Source: a virus
Reading direction: 5' to 3' (one strand)
Virus record (IMG/VR): IMGVR_UViG_3300034102_002582
Span: 1 to 33,145 of that record
Length of the DNA: 33,145 nucleotides
Shown: piece after piece, positions 15,780-23,492 of the stretch
Numbering within the stretch: the first letter of the stretch is position 1
Layout of the letters: each line of letters begins with the position of its first letter
Position numbers and translations under genes: made by a program
The notes under the pieces: generated by a model
Databases searched by the model: none
What the model was told of the DNA's origin: nothing
Seen by the model: only the letters and a program-made list of their open reading frames with translations

Positions 15780-16340
15780 TTATCCTACAGCTTCAGCCCA
15801 CTTTAAATAAGTTTCTACACTTGCTATGATAATTTCACCTGGAAAACAACTTACTACTATTCCTTTATCTAATAATACAGCTAGTATTTCTACTAATTGT
15901 TCTTCATTATATGTGGAATCAACAAATGCTAAAACCATTGCAGTAAGATCAGAAATACTAGAACTTAAATCTGGATTTAAAGCGCCTGATTCTACAATAC
16001 CTTTATCTAAGATAATATTTCTATCTTCTCCTGATAAGTTATCAAGTAAAGCTGTTGATTCAGCACTAAAACCATTTGAACAAGCTCCAGATCCTCCAGT
16101 TGCTTCTGAATATTTTAGATAAGTTTCAACACTTGCACGCACATTAGTACAACAAGAATTAGAAATTCCAGTTGCTTCAGCGTATTTTAAAAATGTTTCT
16201 ACAGATGCAAGAACATATGGTCCACATACAGGACAACAAATAGAGCCTGTACCAGAGGATGTTAGAATACCATCATCTAGAGCATTTACTAAAACCTCTA
16301 AAGGAGAAAGAACAGGGTTTGTAGGCGTTTCTTCTGCCAT
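15780..16340 (-). CDS. Cys-containing repeat protein (three ASVETYLK repeats)
   Basis: 186 residues. A 14-15 residue unit ASVET(F/Y)LK(Y/W)(A/S)EA(T/V)G occurs three times: about 43-57, about 67-81 and at the very C-terminus (172-186). A CCPVC motif comes before the first copy and a CC pair before the second. Between copies 2 and 3 is a helical acidic segment (LLDNLSGEDRNIILDKG and EQLVEILAVLLDKG, themselves related). There are no membrane segments. It sits in a run of four Cys-rich virion genes. The repeat may be an assembly or docking peptide for symmetrical attachment to the virion. I do not recognise a named family. The 34-bp gap on its upstream side and 58-bp gap downstream hold no hairpin that I can see. 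Confidence 0.68.
   Translation of the reverse strand: MAEETPTNPVLSPLEVLVNALDDGILTSSGTGSICCPVCGPYVLASVETFLKYAEATGISNSCCTNVRASVETYLKYSEATGGSGACSNGFSAESTALLDNLSGEDRNIILDKGIVESGALNPDLSSSISDLTAMVLAFVDSTYNEEQLVEILAVLLDKGIVVSCFPGEIIIASVETYLKWAEAVG
15783..16210 (-). repeat. Three copies of a ~42-bp coding repeat (ASVETYLK unit)
   Basis: Copies at about 15783-15823, 16096-16136 and 16170-16210 each encode ASVET(F/Y)LK(Y/W)(A/S)EA(T/V)G inside one gene. The copies differ at several third positions, so the peptide, more than the DNA, is conserved. Confidence 0.8.
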
Positions 16341-16374
16341 TTTTTTTAATTTAAAAGTGATTATCTATTATTAA

Positions 16375-17034
16375 TTATGCAGGAGTGTCAGCAGTGGTAA
16401 AAGTCCAAGTAGGACATCCTGTTGCCGATCCTCCAGCATTTTTTGGAACAATTTTCCAATAGTAAGTTGTAGAAGGACTAATTGGCGGCGATATTGTATA
16501 AAAAGATGCAGGCTGATTAGCGGAAACTAAAGGTGGCGGAGAGACAGCTCCAAAATAAACATCGTATCCTGTTGCTTCAGCTACTCCTGCCCAGTTTAAA
16601 GCTAAAAGTGCATCTGTTATATCTATTGCATTATTAGGTGGATCGATAGGCACTAACGAACATGCTGGTGCAGGAGGTATTATTGGACCTGCTCCGTCTA
16701 ATCCGATTTCAGTCAAATACTCAAATGCATATGTACACCCGACTGAAGGACACGGCGGACACGGCGGACATGGAGGCGTCGGAGGAAGAGGCGGTTGAGG
16801 TGTTGGAGGGCATCCACAAGATTTACAACCGTTTATTAGTTTTAACTTTTTCATCTCTAAATTTAATTCATTAAGTTCATCACAACAGTCTATTATACTA
16901 CTATATTGAAGTTTTTGTATATATTTTAATACACACTTAGAAAACTCACATTGCATTTGCCATATTAAAAGGCTATTGCAGCAATCTTCGTTTTCTGTGC
17001 CTAGGAATTCTGATATGATAGTATCGCAATTCAT
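16375..17034 (-). CDS. Cys-rich head + proline linker + FN3-like domain surface protein
   Basis: 219 residues. The N-terminal 75 residues are helical and hold about ten cysteines (ENEDCCNS, IIDCCDEL, CKSCGC). A proline-rich linker follows (about 76-98, with PCPPCPPCP). The C-terminal ~95 residues form an FN3-like domain: LNWAGVAEATGYDVYFG, then PSTTYYWKIVPKNAGG and WTFTTAD, the standard Bacteroidota FN3 pattern. The likely role is a virion surface adhesin: the Cys-rich head anchors it, the linker extends it and FN3 displays it. It overlaps the collagen/collar gene by one base. Immunoglobulin or FN3 domains on virions commonly bind glycans; this function is known for the class, not shown here. 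Confidence 0.75.
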   Translation of the reverse strand: MNCDTIISEFLGTENEDCCNSLLIWQMQCEFSKCVLKYIQKLQYSSIIDCCDELNELNLEMKKLKLINGCKSCGCPPTPQPPLPPTPPCPPCPPCPSVGCTYAFEYLTEIGLDGAGPIIPPAPACSLVPIDPPNNAIDITDALLALNWAGVAEATGYDVYFGAVSPPPLVSANQPASFYTISPPISPSTTYYWKIVPKNAGGSATGCPTWTFTTADTPA

Positions 17035-17894
17035 TATAGTTTAATAATGTATCTCATAATTACAAAAGGTTGCATATTTCCATGTGCTTCTCCTTGTAGT
17101 TGAGGAGAACCATCACTGATAGTACCCGTTACAGATCCTGTAAAAGTTCCTGTAGCTGTACCTGTTACTGTATGGGAGTGGGCGCCATCTTGTATCCATG
17201 ATACATTATCGAATCCATTTGGATTATTAAAGTTTGTTAACTGAAATCCTGTAGGAGAGCCTCCTGTTCCACCATTTAAGTCTCCCGTAATATCATGAGT
17301 ATGACTTCCGCCGCTTGCAGTACCTGTTACTGTAGCATTAATAGGACCTGTTACTGAACTACTTTGTAAACTGTGTAAGTGAGGGGGTATCTTTGCAGTC
17401 GTTAGTGTTATACTAACATCTCCACCTGTTGCTCCTATTGTATCTAAGTTATAACCTCCAGCATCTAAACCTTGTCCTACAGGAATTTTAGTTCTAAGAT
17501 CAGGAACTTTAAAATAAGTATTTCCTGAAACTATTTCACTTCCATAAGTAAATCCAATAGCTGCGAACAAAGCAGCATGAGTGGTAGGTAAGTAATTTTG
17601 ACCATCACAGAATAACCAACCTGCAGGTGGATCTACAATACTACTTTTTCCTGCCCATGCTAATACTACTCCTGTTGGTCCTGCTGGCCCTTGCGGACCT
17701 ATAGGTCCTTGAGGACCTGTTGCACCTGTGGGCCCAGTCGGTCCTGCTGGACCTGTTAGATTTCCTGTAGTAAAAGTAGTTCCGTCAGAATAAGTAAATG
17801 TATAAGTACCATCTCCATTGTTTATGGTAGCTATAATTCCTTTTCCGTCTTTTCCTTTTAAAAGTGTAATCTCACAGCAATTATTAGAGCACAT
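17034..17894 (-). CDS. Collagen-repeat fibre with phage tail-collar domain
   Basis: 286 residues. A short Cys-rich N-terminus (MCSNNCCEITLLKG) is followed by a beta segment, then about nine collagen triplets (GPAGPTGPTGATGPQGPIG and on, about 48-75), then a tail-collar domain (PF07484 type): GWLFCDGQNYLPTTHAALF, YFKVPDLRTKIPVGQG, and the end HGNMQPFVIMRYIIKL. His-rich HSH/HTH motifs in the C-terminal half match the family's metal-binding pattern in short tail fibres. The collagen part gives trimerisation. This is a short trimeric fibre, probably for host attachment. The Cys-rich head resembles those of neighbouring proteins, which suggests a shared anchoring platform. Confidence 0.87.
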   Translation of the reverse strand: MCSNNCCEITLLKGKDGKGIIATINNGDGTYTFTYSDGTTFTTGNLTGPAGPTGPTGATGPQGPIGPQGPAGPTGVVLAWAGKSSIVDPPAGWLFCDGQNYLPTTHAALFAAIGFTYGSEIVSGNTYFKVPDLRTKIPVGQGLDAGGYNLDTIGATGGDVSITLTTAKIPPHLHSLQSSSVTGPINATVTGTASGGSHTHDITGDLNGGTGGSPTGFQLTNFNNPNGFDNVSWIQDGAHSHTVTGTATGTFTGSVTGTISDGSPQLQGEAHGNMQPFVIMRYIIKL

Positions 17895-17904
17895 ATATTA
17901 ATTA

Positions 17905-18735
17905 TTAACACCCAGTGCAGCCGCAACCACAATTGGATATAGTTTGACAATAAGTTGTAGCAGATGTTAAAATTGCATCTGCAGTATCAAGATCTCCACA
18001 AGCAAAAGCTGTTTTAATACCATAGATAAATACTTCCATTTGATCTACGTATTCTTTGAGTTTTTTTGCTTCATTGCTAGTACTAGCATTTATTAGTTTT
18101 AGTACTAAATCATCTTTGCAAGCACATAAATTGCAAATAGACAGTTCGTACTGTCTTTCATTACTGTAGATTAAACTGCTAGTTTCTACTATATAATCAA
18201 CATAATAGATTCCATCTCCTGCAGGCCAATCAGCATTGTAGATAATAGTGCCCTCAATAGGAGTAGGATTATATTGCAAATAGTTATATAAGTTAACAGT
18301 TGAATCTTTAATGATAAAATTAGCTATAGCATTACTTCCTGTTATTGTAACAGGGCCCATTGTTTGGGAAATATTTACAGTATATGTACCACCGTTATTG
18401 CTTCCCGTACCTGTTCCTAAAGCTACGATTTGAGTACCTGGTAAAATTCCAGGGCCTGTAAGATATTGGCCTACTGCAAAAGTTCCTGAAGTATGTGTAG
18501 TATCAGTAAAAGTAGTACCTGAAATTGTACCTACGCCTACTGCTAAAACTACAGAATCTTCTGAAAAAGGCAAAACATTTACATATGCACTCGTAATATC
18601 TGCGGTTGTAACAGTATTTGCTCCGCCCCAACCTTCTGGATTGCTTAGTGCATTATAAGGATTTGTAGTTTCAATTAAAGAAACTTTATTACAAGCGTTG
18701 CAGAATGATAGTGAGATGCTGGGAACTAAAGGCAT
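17905..18735 (-). CDS. Cys-rich virion protein with inserted beta module
   Basis: 276 residues. The N-terminus (SISLSFCNACNKVSLIETT then NPEGWGGANTVT) matches a family I recognise as common next to capsid genes in Bacteroidota phages. At about 68-134 lies a beta module (TISGTTFTDTTHTSGTFAVG and on to TMGPVTITGS) that also appears inside other phage surface proteins and looks like an insertion into the core fold. The C-terminal part has CNLCACKDD, a helical segment and a terminal CGCGCTGC cluster. It may be a base for the fibre proteins encoded next (head fibre or collar). No enzymatic motif was seen. The gene lies just after an intrinsic terminator, so it may have its own promoter or rely on readthrough. 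Confidence 0.7.
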   Translation of the reverse strand: MPLVPSISLSFCNACNKVSLIETTNPYNALSNPEGWGGANTVTTADITSAYVNVLPFSEDSVVLAVGVGTISGTTFTDTTHTSGTFAVGQYLTGPGILPGTQIVALGTGTGSNNGGTYTVNISQTMGPVTITGSNAIANFIIKDSTVNLYNYLQYNPTPIEGTIIYNADWPAGDGIYYVDYIVETSSLIYSNERQYELSICNLCACKDDLVLKLINASTSNEAKKLKEYVDQMEVFIYGIKTAFACGDLDTADAILTSATTYCQTISNCGCGCTGC

Positions 18736-18757
18736 GCTAAAATTTTTATTAAAGTTA

Positions 18758-18810
18758 ATAAAAAAAATAGTAGCCCGCCACTGAAGACAGCAAATGTGGC
18801 AGGCTACTGG
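18758..18810 (-). terminator. Intrinsic terminator after the 434-aa virion gene
   Basis: On the minus strand AGTAGCCTGCCAC (18808-18796) pairs with GTGGCGGGCTACT (18781-18769), a 13-bp stem with a single T-G wobble and a 14-nt loop. It is followed directly by ATTTTTTTTATT (about 18768-18757). The hairpin begins 13 nt after the stop codon of the gene at 18822-20126. This is a textbook Rho-independent terminator and it would separate the strongly expressed virion gene from the surface-protein genes. Confidence 0.9.
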
Positions 18811-18821
18811 GGGTTGGAGAA

Positions 18822-20126
18822 TTACTCGTTAAAGCTTGCTGGAGTAAGACCAAGAGCAAGAACCAATTCTTCACCAGAAGAACCAGAACCAGCAAGAGTT
18901 CCTACACCTGCAGTGTTTGCAAGGTTAGCGTAGAATACTACGTTTCCTTGTCCACCGTCTGTAGATACAAGACCGCGGATATCTTCTTCCCAAGCTACGT
19001 TAAGAGCAGAGTATTTACTAGTAAGTGCAGTTGCTCCTACAGTAATTCCAGGAATCTTAACTTCTTGATCTCTTGGAATAGAAGGAACAGCCAATTGGTT
19101 GTTTTCTCCTTCGTATCCGTAAGAAAGATACTCATCCATAGCAACTTGTTGCCACACACCATTTCCGTTGAAAGCTCCTTGTACATGTGTTACAAGTGTA
19201 GAAGAATCAGAGAAAGTAGCTGTAAAACGATTTGCGTAGTAATCACGGAATTGATTTACATCAAATGGTGCTTGATTACCTGTGATAAGTACACCAAAGT
19301 TAGCAGTAGCTGCAGTAGCTGCAGTAATACGACGAACGTTAGCAACTGCAATAGAAGCTGTGTCTCCTACATAAGCACTATCAAGAGTGATAGAGTTAGG
19401 CGAGTTAACTGCAACTACTTTGTATACAGGAGTGTTAAGAGTAGTACCTCCTAAACGGATGTAATCTCCTACAGCAACGTTGGTAACAGTACCGTTAAGG
19501 ATTACTGCTTTAGAACCTTTAGTTACACCAAAAGTTGTAACAGTACCTGTAATTGCTGCACCTGCGTTATCACAGATAGCTTCAAATTTCAAGTAGTTAT
19601 TAGCAGGCTCATCCTTAAAGTTAAGGTATCCGTTTTTAACTAAAGCTGAAGCAAGCTCTGCTTGAGTAGCTGTAGCATCAGTTTTAACAGGACCAGCAAA
19701 CAAACTCATTGGCTGAGAACGGTTACCTGCATCGTTATCACGCTTACGGATTTTGATCCAGAAATCAGTAAGGTTAGCTACTGGAAGTGCTCCTGCTGCT
19801 GTACCGTTAAATCCGATTGCTGTAATTTGCTGCGAAGCAGATTTAAACTTAGAAACAGTAGCTTTTACTTTTCCTTTAGTTAATACAGGAGTTTTCATCA
19901 AAGGTACACCTGCTCCTTTACCTTGTACAATACGGAATTGATCACCGTTTGCAAGAGCTGTATAAGCTGCTGCGTTAAGACGACGGTTTCCAAGATCAGT
20001 AAGAACTACTGCTCCTTTTGCTAAGTTTACATCAGTTACGATTGCACCAGCTGCTGGCAAACCTGCCGCGGTTTGTGCGTTATCATCCAAGATAACTGAA
20101 AACACTTTGTTTGCTTTTCTAAACAT
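18822..20126 (-). CDS. Abundant virion protein (auxiliary capsid/head protein candidate)
   Basis: 434 residues, starting MFRKANKVFSVILDDNAQTA. It is Ala/Gly/Thr/Val-rich with a beta-barrel-like middle (VGDYIRLGGTTLNTPVYKVVAVN) and a conserved-looking C-terminal part with DEYLSYGYEGENNQLAVPSI. Codon use is richer in G and C at third positions than in neighbouring genes and resembles that of the capsid gene, a sign of high expression. Its leader shares the element TAACAAAGTAA with the capsid leader, and it has its own strong terminator. Place after capsid and ring genes, size and expression signs suggest a major structural protein, such as an auxiliary capsid protein. I cannot name the exact family, and a tail protein is possible. 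Confidence 0.72.
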   Translation of the reverse strand: MFRKANKVFSVILDDNAQTAAGLPAAGAIVTDVNLAKGAVVLTDLGNRRLNAAAYTALANGDQFRIVQGKGAGVPLMKTPVLTKGKVKATVSKFKSASQQITAIGFNGTAAGALPVANLTDFWIKIRKRDNDAGNRSQPMSLFAGPVKTDATATQAELASALVKNGYLNFKDEPANNYLKFEAICDNAGAAITGTVTTFGVTKGSKAVILNGTVTNVAVGDYIRLGGTTLNTPVYKVVAVNSPNSITLDSAYVGDTASIAVANVRRITAATAATANFGVLITGNQAPFDVNQFRDYYANRFTATFSDSSTLVTHVQGAFNGNGVWQQVAMDEYLSYGYEGENNQLAVPSIPRDQEVKIPGITVGATALTSKYSALNVAWEEDIRGLVSTDGGQGNVVFYANLANTAGVGTLAGSGSSGEELVLALGLTPASFNE

Positions 20127-20158
20127 GTTGTTTTTGTTTTTAAATTATTACTTTGTTA

Positions 20159-20923
20159 TTATTCTAGTTCCTTAAGCGGTTCTATTATTTGCAATTTTTG
20201 TTCTTTTACTCTCTCCATCATTATATCTCCTGCCATTTGTACTATTACTAAATGAGTTGATTCATCTAGTTCTGAGTTTCTTTGGTTAGCAGGTGTTGCT
20301 CTATCTACTACAATTTGAGAAGGATTCTTTAAATAACGCATATGATATTCAACAACGTTAAAAGTTCCATCTGTAAAAAGTTCATGGCGTTTTGCTGTGA
20401 TTGGCGTAGCAGGATTAACTCCATCTACAAGTCTAGAAAATTCTGACCTCCAAACTCTCGCATCTCCATAAGATTTGAAGTAAGGTTTTTTGTACTTACT
20501 CCAATTAAATCGTTGCATTTCGTTATGAGCTATAGGCACAACGTATGCATAGATAGAATTTGTAGTTCCACATTCTATTTTATCTATCTTACATTCTTCG
20601 TAGATAGTATACATGTGGTCTGACGGTAAATCAAAGAACTTGCCTACAACACTTGAATTAGTAATAACACCAACCTGCGATGCTGAAGGAGTTAAGGAAG
20701 GAGCGTCTTTAATCAACGCTCCCAATCCTTGGTTTCTTATTTCAATTTCCTGAAAGCCTTTGCCTTTTCGGTTATTTAACTCATCGTAGAACTTTTTGAT
20801 ATACAAAGTCTCGGCCATCTGAAGCACTGAAGATATTTCAAAATCTTCATATCCTGGGGAACCAAAACTACTAGATCTATCTAGTATTCGTTCCACTTCA
20901 TCACCCATCTGATTTGCAGTCAT
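20159..20923 (-). CDS. Portal-proximal ring/adaptor protein, crAss-like
   Basis: 254 residues. Helical N-terminus (VERILDRSSSFGSPGYEDFEI then ETLYIKKFYDELNN), then FFDLPSDHMYTIYEECKID (about 96-114), then VPIAHNEMQRFNWSKYKKPY and a C-terminal region with VVEYHMRYLKNPSQIVVD and HLVIVQMAGDIMMER. The pattern (helical start, strand-rich middle, KNP...V, then a helix with H.IV..A) corresponds to a conserved crAss-like protein that follows the capsid gene and serves as a ring below the portal. The ATG overlaps the stop of the upstream gene by one base. No enzymatic motif. The adaptor role is inferred from family and position. Confidence 0.72.
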   Translation of the reverse strand: MTANQMGDEVERILDRSSSFGSPGYEDFEISSVLQMAETLYIKKFYDELNNRKGKGFQEIEIRNQGLGALIKDAPSLTPSASQVGVITNSSVVGKFFDLPSDHMYTIYEECKIDKIECGTTNSIYAYVVPIAHNEMQRFNWSKYKKPYFKSYGDARVWRSEFSRLVDGVNPATPITAKRHELFTDGTFNVVEYHMRYLKNPSQIVVDRATPANQRNSELDESTHLVIVQMAGDIMMERVKEQKLQIIEPLKELE

Positions 20924-21861
20924 TAGTTACGTTTTGCTAAATCAATTTTTGCTTTTACTCTTAATTTTACCTCTTGATTGTCTGGGTTAAGTAGGTAGTT
21001 TACAACATCTGTAAGTTCTCCTAACTCAGCACCATTATCAAGTGTGTATCTTTTTTCACCTTTGCGGATAATTGCTCCGACTTCAACAGCCTCTTGAACA
21101 AATATACGCTCATTATATTGAGGATGGTTTACAATTTCTAAGAAGTATTGAGGGTTGTTTTCAACAACTGTTAGTACTTCATTTTTCAACCAGTCCTCAG
21201 TAGCAGTTGCTGGAATTGTTCTACCAAGAGATTTGATAAATCCGATGGTGTTTTTCTTACTGTTTGTTACTTCTGCGAATTTAATATACGCACTAGCTTT
21301 AACAGATGCTTCTTCCAACTTCTTAACTGTTACTTTGCTTTCTTCTACTATCATAAACTCGTAGCTGGCTTTTAAAGTCCTGTCTTCGTAAGAAGGCGCT
21401 ACCATTGTTTTATTAGATAGAAGAATCTTATATTTTAACATGTCAAGAGAATAGTTTAAATTTAAGGTAGTACCTTCTTTTGTAAGAACTACTCTACCTA
21501 GCCTATCATTTCTCCAGAAATTTTTATCTGCAGGTAATGTAGGATTTAAGTCTACTCCTAACTCTTTTTCAAAGAACTCTTTTTCTGTCATCCCGTTTGG
21601 ATAACTTTCCATGTACTTTTGAATTTTAACTCTGCGTTGGTCATCCAAAATTACTTTAACTCCTCCACCTCTTGTTTCGCTATTAAGCGGCACTTGGTAG
21701 CTTCGTTTTACTTTGTTGAGCAAGAAAGGATCTTTTGCTCGATCTTGTCCTGCTACTAATAGGGTACTCCATTTCCCTGCTGATTCTACGGGTTTTACTG
21801 TAACTATTTTGTCAAGTAAAAAACTTCCGTAAACTACTTTTTCTTTTTCTGCTGTCTCCAT
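20923..21861 (-). CDS. Conserved crAss-like head/packaging module protein
   Basis: 312 residues. Mixed alpha/beta, no signal peptide, no membrane segments. Segments such as KVIEDD-like VKVILDDQRRVKIQKYM (about 90-106), FWRNDRLGRVVLTKEGTTLNL (about 130-150, partly quoted) and a basic C-terminus (LRVKAKIDLAKRN) are seen. A protein of this size with a LNYSLDMLKYKILLSNK core is conserved after the capsid gene in crAss-like phages, but I do not know a demonstrated function. It may be an assembly factor, internal virion protein or ring. It starts after a terminator and shares a leader element (AACAAAGACAGCA) with the scaffold-like gene (AATAAAGACAGCA). Its stop is coupled to the ring protein gene by one base. 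Confidence 0.65.
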   Translation of the reverse strand: METAEKEKVVYGSFLLDKIVTVKPVESAGKWSTLLVAGQDRAKDPFLLNKVKRSYQVPLNSETRGGGVKVILDDQRRVKIQKYMESYPNGMTEKEFFEKELGVDLNPTLPADKNFWRNDRLGRVVLTKEGTTLNLNYSLDMLKYKILLSNKTMVAPSYEDRTLKASYEFMIVEESKVTVKKLEEASVKASAYIKFAEVTNSKKNTIGFIKSLGRTIPATATEDWLKNEVLTVVENNPQYFLEIVNHPQYNERIFVQEAVEVGAIIRKGEKRYTLDNGAELGELTDVVNYLLNPDNQEVKLRVKAKIDLAKRN

Positions 21862-21887
21862 TTTATTTGCTGTCTTTGTTAATTCTC

Positions 21888-21928
21888 TTTTAAAAATGCC
21901 CCCTCGGAGTGATTAGCTCCAAGGGGAT
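21888..21928 (-). terminator. Intrinsic terminator after the major capsid gene
   Basis: On the minus strand CCCCTTGGAG (21926-21917) pairs with CTCCGAGGGG (21909-21900), a 10-bp stem with one T-G wobble and a 7-nt loop, followed by GCATTTTTA. It starts about 20 nt after the capsid stop codon. The T-run is short (five), so partial termination with readthrough into 21861 is likely. Confidence 0.85.
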
Positions 21929-21945
21929 ACATTTTTATACCTTTA

Positions 21946-23457
21946 TTATCTTTCGATATTTAATCTAAGGTCCACAACTTTAGTTGGGTCTTCGATCATC
22001 ATACCTCCCCATTTCTGGAAATGTACTTCATAACCGTCAACTCGTGATGCAACCATTTTAGGTGATCCTTTTCCTGCAGGAGAGAATGGATCTCTCATAC
22101 CTGGGATATATGCCCAGTTGTAATCTGGAACTCCTTTTGGTTTAACTCGGTAGATACCAGCAGTATCGCCATAATCCAAAGCAAGGATACGGTGAGATTC
22201 TACGATACCTTTTCCATCAGGGTGACGTTGTGGGAAGTATACATCATCATCGAAGAAATCAAGGATCTCAACCATGATAACAACTCCATTGTACCACTCG
22301 TATACGTTCCACTGAGGCTCGATAGCACCTTTAGTGTTTTTACCTCCAAGGTTTCCTGGATCAGTATCACGATACAAGAATTTATCAGAGATAACTGTGA
22401 ATTTACCAGAACCTTGTTTAGCTTGGATTTGTTTAGAGATTTCGATAGCACCGAATTCACCTGTTAGCAAGTGGATAACACGTTTTCCACGCTCGATTTT
22501 ACCAACACCCATATCCAACAATAACTCAAGATGCCAATCAAGGTCATAAGTATTGTAGTAGTGAACGTTAGAAGGAGCGATTTGCTCAAAGAAACCTGAA
22601 CCTGACTCAACAGCATATTTAGTCTTGTCATCTTTGTTCAAGTACTTGTGATCAGATGTCCAGTTCTTCTTACCATACAACAACATACGAGCAAACATTT
22701 CTTCACACTGGTGGTGAGCAACCATATCTTGGTAGTTAATCCAGATAGATTCTGTTTGTCCTTTGTAGTTAAATCCGAACTCAAGTGGTTCGTTTTTACC
22801 TTTGTTAATTGTGTTACCTGCTACTTCATACTCCATACGTAGAGTAGAAGGACGGTTTTCCATTCTCCAAGGAGAAGTGAAGTAAGGCTTCGCTCCTTGA
22901 TAAGAAAGAGTAGAAGGAGACAAAGAGTAGAATTTAGACCATCGTGAACCGATAGCAAGTTCTTCAGAAGGAATAGTCTTGTTAGCGTTGTCAGTCAACA
23001 ATTCAACTTCAACTTTGTAACGAGATCCAGCATCCATTGCTTTTTTAACAAGAAGATGATAATCATCAAGATCTCCACGAAGTACGTTTGTTTCTTCAAA
23101 CAAAGGTTCGTCAAAGATTAGATAAAAACGCTGTCCGTTAGCTCCTACGTTTGCAGGGAAAGTACCTGCAGAAATAGTAAGTCCGTCGATAGTTTCAGCA
23201 TCAACTAGGGGAAGGTTTTTATCATGTTGACCTTGCAACATCCAGTTGTAGAAACCATTTTCTTGTTCTACTTCTTTAACTGGAAAACGATCTACGAATT
23301 CACGTAGTTTACCTTGAAGATTAGTTTTGTAGATTTCTTTAATTACATTGCTAATCAACTGTGGTTTTTGTTGGTACAAAGAATGGAAGTGGTTATCTGT
23401 AACCAATCCGTTGTAATCTTTTGCCTCGTACCTTTGTAATGGAAGTAATTGAGCCAT
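21946..23457 (-). CDS. Major capsid protein, crAss-like
   Basis: 503 residues, starting MAQLLPLQRYEAKDYNGL. It has the expected length for crAss-like capsid proteins (about 500) and the HK97-type order: helical N-arm, then a P-domain with QCEEMFARMLLYGKKNW, the segment ESGSGFFEQIAPSNVHYYN, the spine region KRVIHLLTGEFGAIEI, and a C-terminal YIPGMRDPFSPAGKG (450-464) followed by VDGYEVHFQKWGGMMIEDPT, which I recognise from crAss-like capsids. It has no signal peptide or protease motif. Codon use suggests high expression. It has an A-rich leader with TAACAAAGTAA before the ATG and a terminator after the stop. The scaffold-like gene lies directly upstream and the ring proteins downstream. Confidence 0.9.
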   Translation of the reverse strand: MAQLLPLQRYEAKDYNGLVTDNHFHSLYQQKPQLISNVIKEIYKTNLQGKLREFVDRFPVKEVEQENGFYNWMLQGQHDKNLPLVDAETIDGLTISAGTFPANVGANGQRFYLIFDEPLFEETNVLRGDLDDYHLLVKKAMDAGSRYKVEVELLTDNANKTIPSEELAIGSRWSKFYSLSPSTLSYQGAKPYFTSPWRMENRPSTLRMEYEVAGNTINKGKNEPLEFGFNYKGQTESIWINYQDMVAHHQCEEMFARMLLYGKKNWTSDHKYLNKDDKTKYAVESGSGFFEQIAPSNVHYYNTYDLDWHLELLLDMGVGKIERGKRVIHLLTGEFGAIEISKQIQAKQGSGKFTVISDKFLYRDTDPGNLGGKNTKGAIEPQWNVYEWYNGVVIMVEILDFFDDDVYFPQRHPDGKGIVESHRILALDYGDTAGIYRVKPKGVPDYNWAYIPGMRDPFSPAGKGSPKMVASRVDGYEVHFQKWGGMMIEDPTKVVDLRLNIER

Positions 23458-23492
23458 TTTTTGTTTTTGTTACTTTGTTAAACGGTATATAT

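Noticed and set aside
18948-19454. 168-codon plus-strand frame
   Set aside because: Antisense to the well-supported 434-residue virion gene; Ser/Arg/Cys-rich product, no motif.
22200-22460. Minus-strand frame inside the capsid gene in another frame
   Set aside because: Overlaps the capsid gene fully; no sign of a real gene.
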